A stretch of 64,000 nucleotides of DNA from positions 26,107 through 90,106 of the forward strand of contig JAAWEL010000042.1 in the NCBI GenBank assembly GCA_022794255.1. The letters are read 5' to 3'. A model generated the notes under the pieces. The model was not told the DNA's origin. It did not search any database and worked only from the letters and a program-made list of their open reading frames with translations. This document shows positions 1 through 8,798 of the stretch, piece after piece. Position 1 is the stretch's first letter. Every line of letters begins with the position of its first letter. This DNA is from Lachnospiraceae bacterium (lineage in GTDB: Bacteria > Bacillota > Clostridia > Lachnospirales > Lachnospiraceae). A program made the position numbers and the translations under genes.

Positions 1-1
1 G

Positions 2-1566
2 TTAAACTGGCAGAGCTGGGTGGGGATTATTCTTGGGCTTTTAATGGGGGCTGTGATCGGTGCAATTCCGGGCCTTGGCCCTAACACTGCGCTGGCCATT
101 GCCATACCCCTCTGCTATGGCATGGATCCCCTTTTTACCTTGCCCTTTATGATGGCTATCTATAAATCCTGCACCTTTGGAGGCTCTATTTCCTCCATAA
201 CCATCAACACGCCGGGTACAGCGGCCAATGTGGCTACCTGTTGGGACGGATATCCTATGAGCAAAGGCGGCAGGACAGGAAGGGCTTTGATGCTTTCTTT
301 GTATTCCTCCACTTTTGGAGATATGTTCAGCAATCTGGTGCTGATCTTTCTGTGCCTGCCATTAGCTTCTTTTGCCTTGAAATTCGGCGCTGCGGAGTTC
401 ACGGGAATCTACGTGTTTTCTCTCTTGATCACGGCCACCCTGGCCGGGGGAGGCTCTGCGGTCAAAGGCTTTTTAAGCACGCTTTTGGGGTTGCTGTTCG
501 CCTGTGTGGGAATGGATCCGGTGATCGGACTACCCCGGTTTGATGTGTTTGGCCTGGGGAAATTTGACCGGATCGACACAGTGGCCTTTCTTTTGGGGGC
601 ATTTGCCCTGACAGAAGTCTTTGAGCAGACGGTCCATGTGAAACGGAAGGAAGACAGATTCCGGAAAATGACGGAAGTGGAAAAAGAGGCAGACAGGAAG
701 GAGGCCTCTAAGGCTTTCCGGATTGCGAAGGAATCGATCAAAAATGCCAACAAGGATCTGACCTGGCGAGAGCTGATTACAAAATACTGGCATGTGCTGC
801 TTCAGGGAAGCGCTGTGGGGGCAGTGATCGGAATTATACCTGGTATCGGAAGCAATGTGGGAACGCTGTTCTCCTATGCATTGACGAAAAGCATTTCCAA
901 ATATCCGGAGAAATTCGGTACTGGTATTGAGGAGGGGATTATCTCTCCTGAGGCAAGCAACAATGCGGTGTGTGGTGCGAATATTCTGCCCTTAGTTACT
1001 CTGGGGATTCCCGGCAATCCCATTGCGGCACTGTTTGGAGCCGCCATGTTAATGAATGGTATCATTGTGGGACCCAGCGTGTTTGAGAAGAGCGGGGATA
1101 CATTGTATGGTCTGTTTGTCTGCATGGTGATAGCCACTATCGGCATGTTTTTGGTGGGGAAATATGTGTTTGTCCGCTTAAGCAGTTATATTACTGTGGT
1201 TCCCTTAAAGCTTTTATATCCTGGGATACTGATTCTTTCTCTGGCAGGCACTTATTCTGTGAACCGGCGCAGAGTGATGTGGGAGTTATGGTGTTTGTAG
1301 CCATTATCAGCTGTCTGATGCGGCGCTGGGGGATTTCTGTGGCGCCTATGGTTATCTCCTTTGTGCTGGGGCGTTCCATTGAGTCCAGTATGAGACAGGC
1401 GCTGATTATCTCCGGAGGAAAAACAGGGTATTTCTTTTCCAGCCCTATTGGAAATGTGTTTTATATATTGAGTATGGTGATTCTTTTGATGCCTTTCATA
1501 CGGGGGACTCTGGCAAAGCGCAGTGGAGCCATGCAGATGCTTAAGGAATATGATGAGGTGGAATAG
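2..1566 (+). pseudogene. TctA-family tripartite tricarboxylate transporter permease, 5' end cut by the window, frameshifted near its 3' end
   Basis: This is the large membrane subunit of a TTT-type (TctABC) carboxylate importer. The reading frame is already open at base 2, so the start, and presumably the TctB and TctC partners, lie to the left. The family hallmarks are present twice: GAIPGLGPNTALA near the start and the repeat-related GIIPGIGSNVG in the middle, plus a GIPGNP loop. Hydrophobic segments span the whole length. The first frame carries LAGTYSVN and then runs into an early stop at 1298-1300. The expected continuation (SDVGVMVFVAIISCLMRRWG) sits in the next frame, from about base 1267 to the stop at 1566. 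One missing base close to 1265 would rejoin them. It is therefore a recently broken gene or a sequencing error. It ends directly at the ATG of the following activase, so it heads or continues that operon. Confidence 0.85.
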
Positions 1567-2457
1567 ATGGTTTGCGGGATGATATTGAACATTCAGAGAC
1601 ATTCTGTTCATGACGGCCCGGGATTAAGGACTACTGTGTTTTTTAAAGGATGTCCTCTGCGGTGCAGATGGTGCTGCAATCCGGAATCTCAGAATTATAA
1701 GCAGGAGTTTTTGTATGTGAAGGCACGGTGCATTCAATGTGGGGCCTGTGAGTCAGTCTGTCCGGAAAATGCCTGCCAGGAGGGAAGGATAGATCCTTTG
1801 CAATGTAAAAATTGCGGGCTGTGTGCAGGGGAGTGTTATGCGGGCGCCTTAAAGCGTGTGGGCAGAATGGTATCGGTTTCCCAGGTGATGGATGAGATAT
1901 TAAAGGATGAAGGATATTATGAGAGCAGCGGTGGTGTGACAGTTAGCGGGGGAGAGGCCTTTGCCCAGCCGGAATTTTTAAAGGAACTGCTAAAGGCCTG
2001 CAAAAGAGAACAGATTCATACCCTGGTGGAGACCTGTGGCTACTTTGACTGGAAAAAGGGCAAAGAGGCGGCAGTATGGGCGGACAGGATCTATTTTGAC
2101 ATCAAGCATGGGGATGATGAGGGATACCGAACCTATACGGGAGTATCCATCAAGCTAGTTCTTCACAATCTGAGGCGTTTTCTCGCATCAGAAAAAAGTG
2201 TGACTGTGCGGATACCTATAGTCAAGGGCTGCAACAGCGATGAGAAAACTATGGAAAAAATGGCAGCCCTGCTTCATGCCTGCGGCTATCAGGGGCCAGT
2301 ACATCTTCTGCCGTACCATGCCTATGGCTCTGTAAAATATGAGCAGCTGGGGAGAAGATATGGCTGTGAGGAGGCAAAGCGTCCTTCAGGGGAAGAGATG
2401 AAAACCTGCGCTTCTTTCTTTGGAAGAAAGGGATTTGAAGCCGTCTGCTACGGGTAG
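1567..2457 (+). CDS. Glycyl-radical enzyme activating protein (radical SAM, PFL-activase family)
   Basis: A 296-residue radical-SAM activase that would install the glycyl radical on a partner pyruvate-formate-lyase-like enzyme in the cytoplasm. The cluster-binding CxxxCxxC is Cys29, Cys33 and Cys36 (CPLRCRWC). Two ferredoxin-like 4Fe-4S motifs follow, at Cys55/58/61/65 and Cys80/83/86/90, as in activases of the glycerol/choline/hydroxyproline-dehydratase type rather than the short PFL activase. A GGE motif (SGGEAF), which binds the SAM amino group, lies near residue 129. The ATG directly abuts the stop of the preceding transporter gene, so the two are co-transcribed. No glycyl-radical enzyme is found in this window; the partner is probably upstream, beyond base 1. 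The alcohol, hydroxyacid and aldehyde dehydrogenases that follow suggest it feeds a carbonyl or alcohol intermediate into oxidation. Confidence 0.92.
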   Translation: MVCGMILNIQRHSVHDGPGLRTTVFFKGCPLRCRWCCNPESQNYKQEFLYVKARCIQCGACESVCPENACQEGRIDPLQCKNCGLCAGECYAGALKRVGRMVSVSQVMDEILKDEGYYESSGGVTVSGGEAFAQPEFLKELLKACKREQIHTLVETCGYFDWKKGKEAAVWADRIYFDIKHGDDEGYRTYTGVSIKLVLHNLRRFLASEKSVTVRIPIVKGCNSDEKTMEKMAALLHACGYQGPVHLLPYHAYGSVKYEQLGRRYGCEEAKRPSGEEMKTCASFFGRKGFEAVCYG

Positions 2458-2528
2458 GATGCCCGTTTGTATAAGGTGTTTTTCGCACAAAATTTTAAAG
2501 GAAACAGGAAAATGGAGGAGGAAAAGAA

Positions 2529-3545
2529 ATGGAAGCAAGAGTTGTGACGATCATGGACAAGGGGATTGTACAGTTGACAAAGGAGAACCTAGAGCCAAAG
2601 GAAAATGAAGTTTTGGTGAAAACAAAATTTTCCTCTATCTGCGGCACGGACAAAAATTATTTTAAAAAGATCGTTCCCCCGGTGACGCACATCATCGACC
2701 CATCTCATAGCAACACGGAGGCAAAGTATGCGTATCCCCTAAAGGTGGGACATGAGGGAGCTGGCGAGGTGGTGGCAGTGGGAAAGCATGTGACGGATTT
2801 TAAGGTGGGGGATCCAGTCATGAATTTTGGATGGTGCAATACCATGTCGGACTACTTTGTACAGAAGCTTTCCCATGACGGGTATGGGGTGATGCACATG
2901 ACCGAGGGGCTTACCTGGGAGGAGGCGGCTCTGGCAGAGCCTACTGCCTGCGCGATTTTTGCCGGGATGAATTCAGGGATTAAACTGGGGGATACGGTGG
3001 CTGTGGTGGGTTCCGGGTATGCAGGACAGGTGATGATGCAGGTGGCCCGCCGCATGGGGGCAAAAAAGATTATTGCAGTGGATTTAATTCCCGGAAAGCT
3101 TGAGCTGGCAAAACGGATGGCAGCAGATATTGCCATCGATGCCACAGATCCCAAGGAGGCGATGGAGCAGATTATCCAGGAGACAAAGGGATATGGGGTT
3201 GACGTAGCCCTGGAGGTGGCCGGAAACAGTGATTCTATTGATTTTTGCAGTAAAATCCTGAAGCATGGAGGGATATTAGGCCTTTACAGCTGGATTATCA
3301 ATCCGATCACCATCTATGTGAACCGCTGGCACAACAATGGATTTGATATCCGTACTCTGGCATTGATGCACCGCATTATGAATGATAAGTTCTGGTGGAT
3401 TGAGAAGGCCTTAGGGAATGTGGCCAATGGAATGATTGACATTAAGCCCCTGATCTCTCATACATACGATCTTGAGGATTGCCAGGAAGCGTTTGAGATT
3501 GCTTCCCGGGACGATCACGCATGTAAGGTAATGCTCAGAGGATGA
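2529..3545 (+). CDS. Zinc-dependent medium-chain alcohol dehydrogenase
   Basis: A 338-residue NAD(P)-dependent MDR dehydrogenase interconverting a secondary or polyol-type alcohol and a carbonyl. Catalytic zinc ligands are visible at Cys38 (SICGTD) and His75 (GHEGAGEVVAVG), with an AEPTACA Glu later. The Rossmann motif is GSGYAG. The four-cysteine structural-zinc loop of classical ADH is absent, as in sorbitol/threonine-DH-like branches. A GGAGGA ribosome site sits just upstream of the ATG. The gene lies about 70 bases after the activase and is followed closely by a hydroxyacid dehydrogenase, so it is in the same operon. The substrate is unknown. Confidence 0.88.
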   Translation: MEARVVTIMDKGIVQLTKENLEPKENEVLVKTKFSSICGTDKNYFKKIVPPVTHIIDPSHSNTEAKYAYPLKVGHEGAGEVVAVGKHVTDFKVGDPVMNFGWCNTMSDYFVQKLSHDGYGVMHMTEGLTWEEAALAEPTACAIFAGMNSGIKLGDTVAVVGSGYAGQVMMQVARRMGAKKIIAVDLIPGKLELAKRMAADIAIDATDPKEAMEQIIQETKGYGVDVALEVAGNSDSIDFCSKILKHGGILGLYSWIINPITIYVNRWHNNGFDIRTLALMHRIMNDKFWWIEKALGNVANGMIDIKPLISHTYDLEDCQEAFEIASRDDHACKVMLRG

Positions 3546-3628
3546 GACAGAAAAGTCTGTGGCAGCCTGATTGGCCTAAGCTGCCGCGAAGAAGCATAAA
3601 ACAAGAAGGGCGGACAGGGGGAAAAGAA

Positions 3629-4543
3629 ATGCAGAAGGTGGGATTTATCGGTCTGGGAATCATGGGAGCCCCCATGGTACGGTGTCTTTTGAAAAGTGGG
3701 TATCTGGTCAATATATATGACCGGTCAGGGCTCCGGAGTGAAGAACTCTCTAAGGAAGGGGCGGTTTTACAAAAGAATCCCCGGCAGGTGGCTGTTTTTA
3801 GTGATGTGATTATCACAATGCTTCCCAATTCAGGGATCGTTGAGGAGGTAATGTTTGGCGAAAACGGACTCTATGAGGGAATGTCTGCGGGGAAAATCTT
3901 TATTGACATGGGTAGCTCGGATTACAAGAGCAATCAGCAAATCTGCGAGTGGCTAAAGGAAAAGGGGGCTAAGATGTTAGATGCTCCGGTGACCGGAAGC
4001 TTTAAGGGGGCACAGGAGGGAACGCTGACAATTATGGTGGGCGGTGATTCTCAGACTTTCGAGCAGGTGCGCCCCATTTTGGAGACGATGGGAGAAAAAA
4101 TCGTTCCTGTAGGTCCGGTGGGAACGGCAGATATTGCAAAAGCATGTAATCAGATGCTGTTTGCGCTCAACATTGCAGCAGTTTCTGAGGTTATGGCTCT
4201 GGCGGTGAAGGCCGGACTGGATCCGGAGGTGCTTTTATCCATTGTCAATGCAGGATCCGGGGAGAGCTATGCAGGCCGGGTGAAAATGGCAAACTTTGTC
4301 TTTAAACGAAATTTTAAACCGGGCTTTACCTTGCAGCTTATGGCCAAGGATGTGGATATTGCCCTGAATATGGGAAGAAGCCTTCAGGTTCCTTTACGCC
4401 TTGGCAATCTGGTGCGGGAAAATATAAGGATTGCCCAGAACAAAGGATATGAGCTGGATGACTGCAGTTGTGTCATCCGGATTGCTGAGGAGGACTCTGG
4501 TGTGGTGGTGGAACCCTTTTCACACAAAAACAGGGAAAAATAA
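3629..4543 (+). CDS. Beta-hydroxyacid dehydrogenase (3-hydroxyisobutyrate dehydrogenase / tartronate semialdehyde reductase family)
   Basis: A 304-residue NAD(P)-dependent oxidoreductase of the GarR/HIBADH/YihU superfamily. It has the N-terminal Rossmann motif GFIGLGIMGAPM, the substrate-binding segment DAPVTGSFKGAQEGTL, and the catalytic lysine in the ADIAKACNQM helix. The family includes 3-hydroxyisobutyrate dehydrogenases, tartronate-semialdehyde reductases and sulfolactaldehyde reductases, and I cannot tell which this is. I chose the ATG at 3629 because it has an AGGGGG site eight bases upstream and starts exactly at the conserved fold. The frame is open back to 3542, but that part is not family-like. 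Neighbours are an alcohol dehydrogenase and an aldehyde dehydrogenase in the same operon. Presence of a methylmalonate-semialdehyde dehydrogenase downstream would fit hydroxyisobutyrate- or malonate-semialdehyde-type intermediates; that is inference. Confidence 0.88.
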   Translation: MQKVGFIGLGIMGAPMVRCLLKSGYLVNIYDRSGLRSEELSKEGAVLQKNPRQVAVFSDVIITMLPNSGIVEEVMFGENGLYEGMSAGKIFIDMGSSDYKSNQQICEWLKEKGAKMLDAPVTGSFKGAQEGTLTIMVGGDSQTFEQVRPILETMGEKIVPVGPVGTADIAKACNQMLFALNIAAVSEVMALAVKAGLDPEVLLSIVNAGSGESYAGRVKMANFVFKRNFKPGFTLQLMAKDVDIALNMGRSLQVPLRLGNLVRENIRIAQNKGYELDDCSCVIRIAEEDSGVVVEPFSHKNREK

Positions 4544-4558
4544 GGAGGATATTTTATT

Positions 4559-5995
4559 ATGCAAATGATCATCAATGGAAAAAGAACCGACTCATCGGAT
4601 GGAAAGACAATGAATGTATACAATCCGGCAACGAATCAGGTGATCGATACGGTGCCTGTGGCCACGAAGGAAGATGTGGACTATGCGGTGGACTGTGCAG
4701 TGGCCGGGCAGAAGATCTGGGGCAGCGTACCCCTTTATAAGCGGGGACCTATTGTGGAAAAGTATGTGGAGCTGGTAAAGGCTCACAAGGAGGAGCTGGC
4801 CAGAATGGAGTCAGAGGAGGTGGGAAAGACCATTCCGGAGGCAGCCAATGAGATCAACAATGTGATTGCTTTTTTTACGGGATTTTTGGAGAAGGCAAAG
4901 CATGAGTATGAGGAGAGCTATCCAGTGGGAATGGAGCCAAACACGGAGGAGCGGATGCAGATCGTGATCCGGGAGCCAGTAGGAGTGATTGCCTGTATTA
5001 TTCCCTACAATTTTCCGGTCAGCTTGTTTACTCACAAGGTAGCACCAGCGCTGGTAGCTGGAAATTCCGTGGTGGTTAAGCCGGCCAGCGACTGTCCCAG
5101 AACCTTGATCCGCCTGTGCGAGTTGTTGGTGGAGGCAGGGTTTCCGGACGGTACGGTCAATATTGTCACCGGCAAAGGCTCTGAGGTGGGAGCATGGCTG
5201 GTAGGCAATGGAAAGCTGGGTTCTGTCAGCCTTACAGGCAGCACGGCGGTGGGAGCAAAGATAGCGGCCCTGGCCGGACAGAATATCACTCCCGTCACAC
5301 TGGAGCTGGGAGGAAATGACCCGTTTATTGTCTGTGACGATGCGGATGTGGACATGGCGGTACATGAGGCGGTTTTAGGGCGTCTGGTCAATGCAGGACA
5401 GATCTGTGTTGCCAGTAAGCGGTTTATTATCCATAATTCTGTGAAGGAGGAATTTATTAGTAAGCTGGTGGAGAAGGTCAGCGCTTATGTGATCGGAGAT
5501 CCCTCTGACCCCAAAACACAGATGGGATGTCTGATCAATGAAGAGGCGGCAAAGAAGGTGGACCGCCAGGTAAAAAGGTGTGTGGACCAGGGGGCCAGAC
5601 TTCTGTATGGAGGCGAGAGAAACGGAGCATTTTATACTCCCACGGTTCTGGTGGATGTGACAAAGGAGATGGATATCATGCGGGATGAGGAGGTGTTCGG
5701 GCCGGTGTTTCCCATAATCGGGTTTGACACAGTAGAGGAGGCCATTGAGATTGCCAATAATACCATGTATGGTCTGTCTAGCGGTGTGTGCTCAAGAGAT
5801 ATCGGCAAAGCAATAAAGATCGCCCGCCGGATTGAGGCCGGCACAGTGGTGATCAACGGAGGCGGCCGCCTCCGCTCTAGGGAAATGCCTTTTGGAGGCC
5901 GCAAGAAGAGTGGAATCGGAGCCGAGGGGGTAAGCTGTACATTGCGTGAGGTGACAGCGCCGAAAAATATTATTCTGAAAAATATATTAAAGTAA
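4559..5995 (+). CDS. NAD(P)-dependent aldehyde dehydrogenase
   Basis: A 478-residue soluble ALDH oxidising an aldehyde to the carboxylate. The general base glutamate lies in LELGGNDPFIV and the catalytic cysteine in GQICVASKR. The cofactor-binding segment SLTGSTAVG and the C-terminal EVFGPVFP motif are present, so the enzyme looks intact and full length. It resembles the lactaldehyde/glycolaldehyde/succinate-semialdehyde group. It starts 15 bases after the hydroxyacid dehydrogenase with an AAGGAGG site, and is the last gene of the operon, ending at a strong bidirectional terminator. The physiological aldehyde is not deducible. Confidence 0.9.
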   Translation: MQMIINGKRTDSSDGKTMNVYNPATNQVIDTVPVATKEDVDYAVDCAVAGQKIWGSVPLYKRGPIVEKYVELVKAHKEELARMESEEVGKTIPEAANEINNVIAFFTGFLEKAKHEYEESYPVGMEPNTEERMQIVIREPVGVIACIIPYNFPVSLFTHKVAPALVAGNSVVVKPASDCPRTLIRLCELLVEAGFPDGTVNIVTGKGSEVGAWLVGNGKLGSVSLTGSTAVGAKIAALAGQNITPVTLELGGNDPFIVCDDADVDMAVHEAVLGRLVNAGQICVASKRFIIHNSVKEEFISKLVEKVSAYVIGDPSDPKTQMGCLINEEAAKKVDRQVKRCVDQGARLLYGGERNGAFYTPTVLVDVTKEMDIMRDEEVFGPVFPIIGFDTVEEAIEIANNTMYGLSSGVCSRDIGKAIKIARRIEAGTVVINGGGRLRSREMPFGGRKKSGIGAEGVSCTLREVTAPKNIILKNILK

Positions 5996-6025
5996 AATTC
6001 TGGTTTGCTAAAATTCCGATTTACA

Positions 6026-6079
6026 AAAAGAGACTGCTGTTCCAACTTATCAAAATTTTGTGGAACAGCAGTCTCTTTT
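6026..6079. terminator. Bidirectional intrinsic terminator between convergent genes
   Basis: A perfect 19-base inverted repeat (arms 6026-6044 and 6061-6079; core AGACTGCTGTTCCA) with a 16-base loop. Runs of A on the left and T on the right make it a terminator for both the aldehyde dehydrogenase and the convergent mmsA-like gene that ends at 6082. Confidence 0.93.
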
Positions 6080-6081
6080 CA

Positions 6082-7605
6082 CTATATGCTTCCGCCGACA
6101 GAGCCTTCCCAGGTGTCAACCTTTACTGCCTTTTTCTCTTCCTCATCAAACCAGTGGGAGGTGACAGCCTTGATTTCCGTAAAAAAGCGAACCCCGTCTT
6201 TGCCAAGACAGTGAAGATCACCGAAAAAGCTGTCTTTATGGCCACTGAACGAGAAAATGCCCACAGGCACCGGGATTCCTACATTGACACCCACCATGCC
6301 TCCATGGGTGCGGCGGACAAATTCGTCAGCATAGTATCCGCTCTGGGTATAGATGACAGAGCCATTGGCAAAGGGACTGGCATTCATGACAGAAAGACCC
6401 TCTTCAAAGTCCCGGCAGCGCTTGACACATAGAACCGGACCGAAAATTTCATCCCGACCAATGGACATATCTTCCGTCACATGGTCAAAAATTGTGGGGC
6501 CGAGATAAAATCCTTTTTCATAACCTTCAACGGTCACATGACGGCCATCCAAGACCAGATCAGCGCCTTCTTTGATGCCTGTCTCGATCCAGCGGATCAC
6601 CCGTGCCTTATGCTGTGCATCCACCATAGGTCCTAAGTCAGTGGATTTGTCATAGGCCGGTCCGATCTTCATCTCCCTTGCATATTGGACAATCAGCTTC
6701 ACCAGCTTATCGGCAATGCTTTCCTGGACCACCACCACAGGCAGCGCCATGCAGCGCTCTCCGGCACATCCGAAGGCACTGTTGATCAGACCGCGGGCTG
6801 TGCGCTCCAGGGCGGCATCCTCCAGAACCAGGGCGTGATTTTTGGCTTCGGTCTGTGCCTGCACCCGTTTGCCGTGGGTTGCCGCCAGACTGTAGATGTG
6901 TTTGCCCACACCGGTGGTACCTACAAAGCAGATCCCCTTTACATCCGGATGAGTTAAAAACAGCTCAGCCTCGTGACGGCTGCAGGAGATCAGATTGAGC
7001 ACTCCGTCCGGCAGCCCGGCTTCCTGCCAGAGCTCGGCACAGCGCATGGCTGTCAGAGGGGTCTTGGAAGCCAATTTTAGGATGATTGTATTGCCTGTGG
7101 CGATGCATAAAGGGGTCATCCAGCCCATGGGAATCATCCCGGGAAAGTTAAATGGTGAGATACCGGCAAACACCCCTAAAGGCTCCCGGTAGGTGACGGT
7201 ATTGTAGCCTTTGGAGGTGTCCATCAGGGATTCTCCCATCATCAGGGAAGGGGTGCCGCAGGCCAGCTCCACAGGTTCTTTGATTTTGGCAATGTCGCCG
7301 GCTGCCTCTGCCCAGTTTTTCCCATGCTCCCGGGCACAGCACATGGTAAGCTCATCCCAGTGCCGGATCAAAAGATCCCGGAATTTATAAAGAATCTGCA
7401 CCCGCTTCATCACAGGAGTGTCTCGCCATGCAGGAAATGCCTTCTGGGCACAGGCAATGGCATAGGATACCTCCTGGGATGAGCAGTTGGGAATATAAGC
7501 CTGGATTTCTCCGGTGCTGGGGTTATAGACAGGCGTGTAGTCTCCTGTGGTGGAATCCAGCCATTTTCCGCCGGCGAAATACTTCATTTTTTTGACTTCA
7601 CTCAT
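6082..7605 (-). CDS. mmsA: CoA-acylating methylmalonate-semialdehyde / malonate-semialdehyde dehydrogenase
   Basis: A 507-residue ALDH-superfamily enzyme of the MmsA/IolA branch, which converts (methyl)malonate semialdehyde plus CoA and NAD to propionyl- or acetyl-CoA and CO2. The branch-specific catalytic segment FGCAGERCMALP carries the nucleophilic Cys, and the usual general-base Glu of hydrolytic ALDHs is replaced (EAKNHALVLEDA), as expected for CoA-acylating members. The start has an AAGGGGGAA site. A well-matched promoter lies at 7660-7688 on this strand. It is divergent from an IclR regulator and convergent with the dehydrogenase operon, so all three probably serve one catabolic route under IclR control. 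Biochemical specificity is inferred from family. Confidence 0.9.
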   Translation of the reverse strand: MSEVKKMKYFAGGKWLDSTTGDYTPVYNPSTGEIQAYIPNCSSQEVSYAIACAQKAFPAWRDTPVMKRVQILYKFRDLLIRHWDELTMCCAREHGKNWAEAAGDIAKIKEPVELACGTPSLMMGESLMDTSKGYNTVTYREPLGVFAGISPFNFPGMIPMGWMTPLCIATGNTIILKLASKTPLTAMRCAELWQEAGLPDGVLNLISCSRHEAELFLTHPDVKGICFVGTTGVGKHIYSLAATHGKRVQAQTEAKNHALVLEDAALERTARGLINSAFGCAGERCMALPVVVVQESIADKLVKLIVQYAREMKIGPAYDKSTDLGPMVDAQHKARVIRWIETGIKEGADLVLDGRHVTVEGYEKGFYLGPTIFDHVTEDMSIGRDEIFGPVLCVKRCRDFEEGLSVMNASPFANGSVIYTQSGYYADEFVRRTHGGMVGVNVGIPVPVGIFSFSGHKDSFFGDLHCLGKDGVRFFTEIKAVTSHWFDEEEKKAVKVDTWEGSVGGSI

Positions 7606-7659
7606 AAGTAAGTTCCCCCTTCAATGTTTAATGTTCAATGGTGTTAAGGCTCCATCGCA

Positions 7660-7688
7660 ATTATAACATTGCGTGGAATTGAAGTCAA
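7660..7688 (-). promoter_or_regulatory. Promoter of the mmsA-like gene with an overlapping palindrome
   Basis: On the minus strand, TTGACT (7688-7683) and TATAAT (7665-7660) are separated by exactly 17 bases. The palindrome GCAAT-N6-ATTGC (7657-7672) covers the -10 box and could be the operator of the divergent IclR regulator. A direct repeat TTCAATG (7620-7626 and 7634-7640) lies in the transcribed leader. Confidence 0.75.
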
Positions 7689-7801
7689 TAAAAACAAAAT
7701 TTAATTTCAAAAAAATATAAATATATAAATAAATGAAATAAAATATATAAAAATAAAATTACAGAACAAAAATTATCCAGGTTTTCAAAGGGTTTGCGAA
7801 A

Positions 7802-7830
7802 TTGACACGGTTTTTGAAATATGATAATAT
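7802..7830 (+). promoter_or_regulatory. Promoter of the IclR regulator gene
   Basis: TTGACA at 7802-7807 and TAATAT at 7825-7830 with a 17-base spacer (an alternative -10, GATAAT at 7823, gives 15). It is placed about 40 bases before the regulator's ATG. The stretch between the two divergent promoters is very A+T-rich. Confidence 0.7.
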
Positions 7831-7871
7831 GAAAGAAGTTTTGGAATAAAAAATACCAGGGTGGATTACTT

Positions 7872-8711
7872 ATGGCAGATGATGAAAAAGAGATCAGTGT
7901 AAATGATAAGCCGTCTAATCAATTAGTTTTAAAACTGTTTCAGTTGATTTCCTTTCTTGCAAAAAGCAAGGCGCCTCTTCGCCTGCAGGAAATAGCGGCA
8001 GGTACAAAGATTCCCCAGCCAACGGTTCTCAGATATCTGAATGCTCTGATTCAGGAGGGCTTTGCCTATCAGGATGAATTTCTGGGCCGTTATGCACTTA
8101 CATGGCGGATATGCAGCATCGGTGTCAATGTGCGGAATCATTTGACGATCCGGACCTTGACCGGGGAGCTGATCAATGATTTGTCCAGCCAGCTGGGGTT
8201 GGGGTGCAGCATTGTGGTGGAGCACGATATGGAATGTGTCTATTTGGACTGTGTGTATGAGCCGGATATGATGGGGCCGACTCTGCAACGGATCGGCAAG
8301 CAGTCTCCTCTTTATTCCACCAGCTCCGGCAAGCTGTTTCTTTCCCAGTATTCGGAGGCAGAGATTGACCAGATGATAGAAAAGAAAAAGCTAAGAGAGC
8401 TTACGCCCAACACGATTCGGACAAAGGAAAGACTGATGGAGGAGATTGAGAAGGTAAAAAAGTGCGGCTTTGCCATGGACAATGAAGAATGTGAGAGAAA
8501 TTTACGATGCATTGCCTATCCAATCTACGATTACAGCGAAAAGCTTGTGGCTGCAATAAGCTGTTTTGGATCTGTGGAGCGAATGACTGATCCATATGTG
8601 GAGGAGGTCATCAAACCAGTTTTGTACCGGGCATCCTTAGAGGTGTCCTTCCGCATGGGAAGCAACAGAAAAAACAGAGTGAAGGAAAATGGCGGATTAT
8701 TTGAAATATGA
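7872..8711 (+). CDS. IclR-family transcriptional regulator
   Basis: A 279-residue DNA-binding regulator. The winged helix-turn-helix spans about residues 20-80 (LQEIAAGTKIPQPTVLRYLN is the recognition region), and the C-terminal IclR effector-binding domain follows, including the conserved YSTSSGKLFL segment and an FAMDNEE motif. Such proteins bind small aromatic or short-chain acids and repress or activate neighbouring catabolic operons. The gene is divergent from the mmsA-like gene across a 266-base A+T-rich region, the standard arrangement for local control. It ends at a hairpin. The effector is unknown. Confidence 0.92.
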   Translation: MADDEKEISVNDKPSNQLVLKLFQLISFLAKSKAPLRLQEIAAGTKIPQPTVLRYLNALIQEGFAYQDEFLGRYALTWRICSIGVNVRNHLTIRTLTGELINDLSSQLGLGCSIVVEHDMECVYLDCVYEPDMMGPTLQRIGKQSPLYSTSSGKLFLSQYSEAEIDQMIEKKKLRELTPNTIRTKERLMEEIEKVKKCGFAMDNEECERNLRCIAYPIYDYSEKLVAAISCFGSVERMTDPYVEEVIKPVLYRASLEVSFRMGSNRKNRVKENGGLFEI

Positions 8712-8717
8712 TGGAAC

Positions 8718-8758
8718 ACGGTTAAATATCCCCGGATTGCTGCGGGATATTTAACCGT
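8718..8758 (+). terminator. Hairpin after the IclR gene, probable weak terminator
   Basis: Perfect 15-base arms (8718-8732 and 8744-8758, ACGGTTAAATATCCC) with an 11-base loop, starting seven bases after the stop codon. The T-run is poor, so termination is likely but not certain. Confidence 0.6.
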
Positions 8759-8798
8759 ATTTACATGAAGCTTAGCAGGCAGGAGAAGGGGAAAGCAA

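Noticed and set aside
3542..3628. Upstream extension of the hydroxyacid dehydrogenase
   Set aside because: No ribosome site and the extra residues do not fit the family. ATG 3629 is clearly better.
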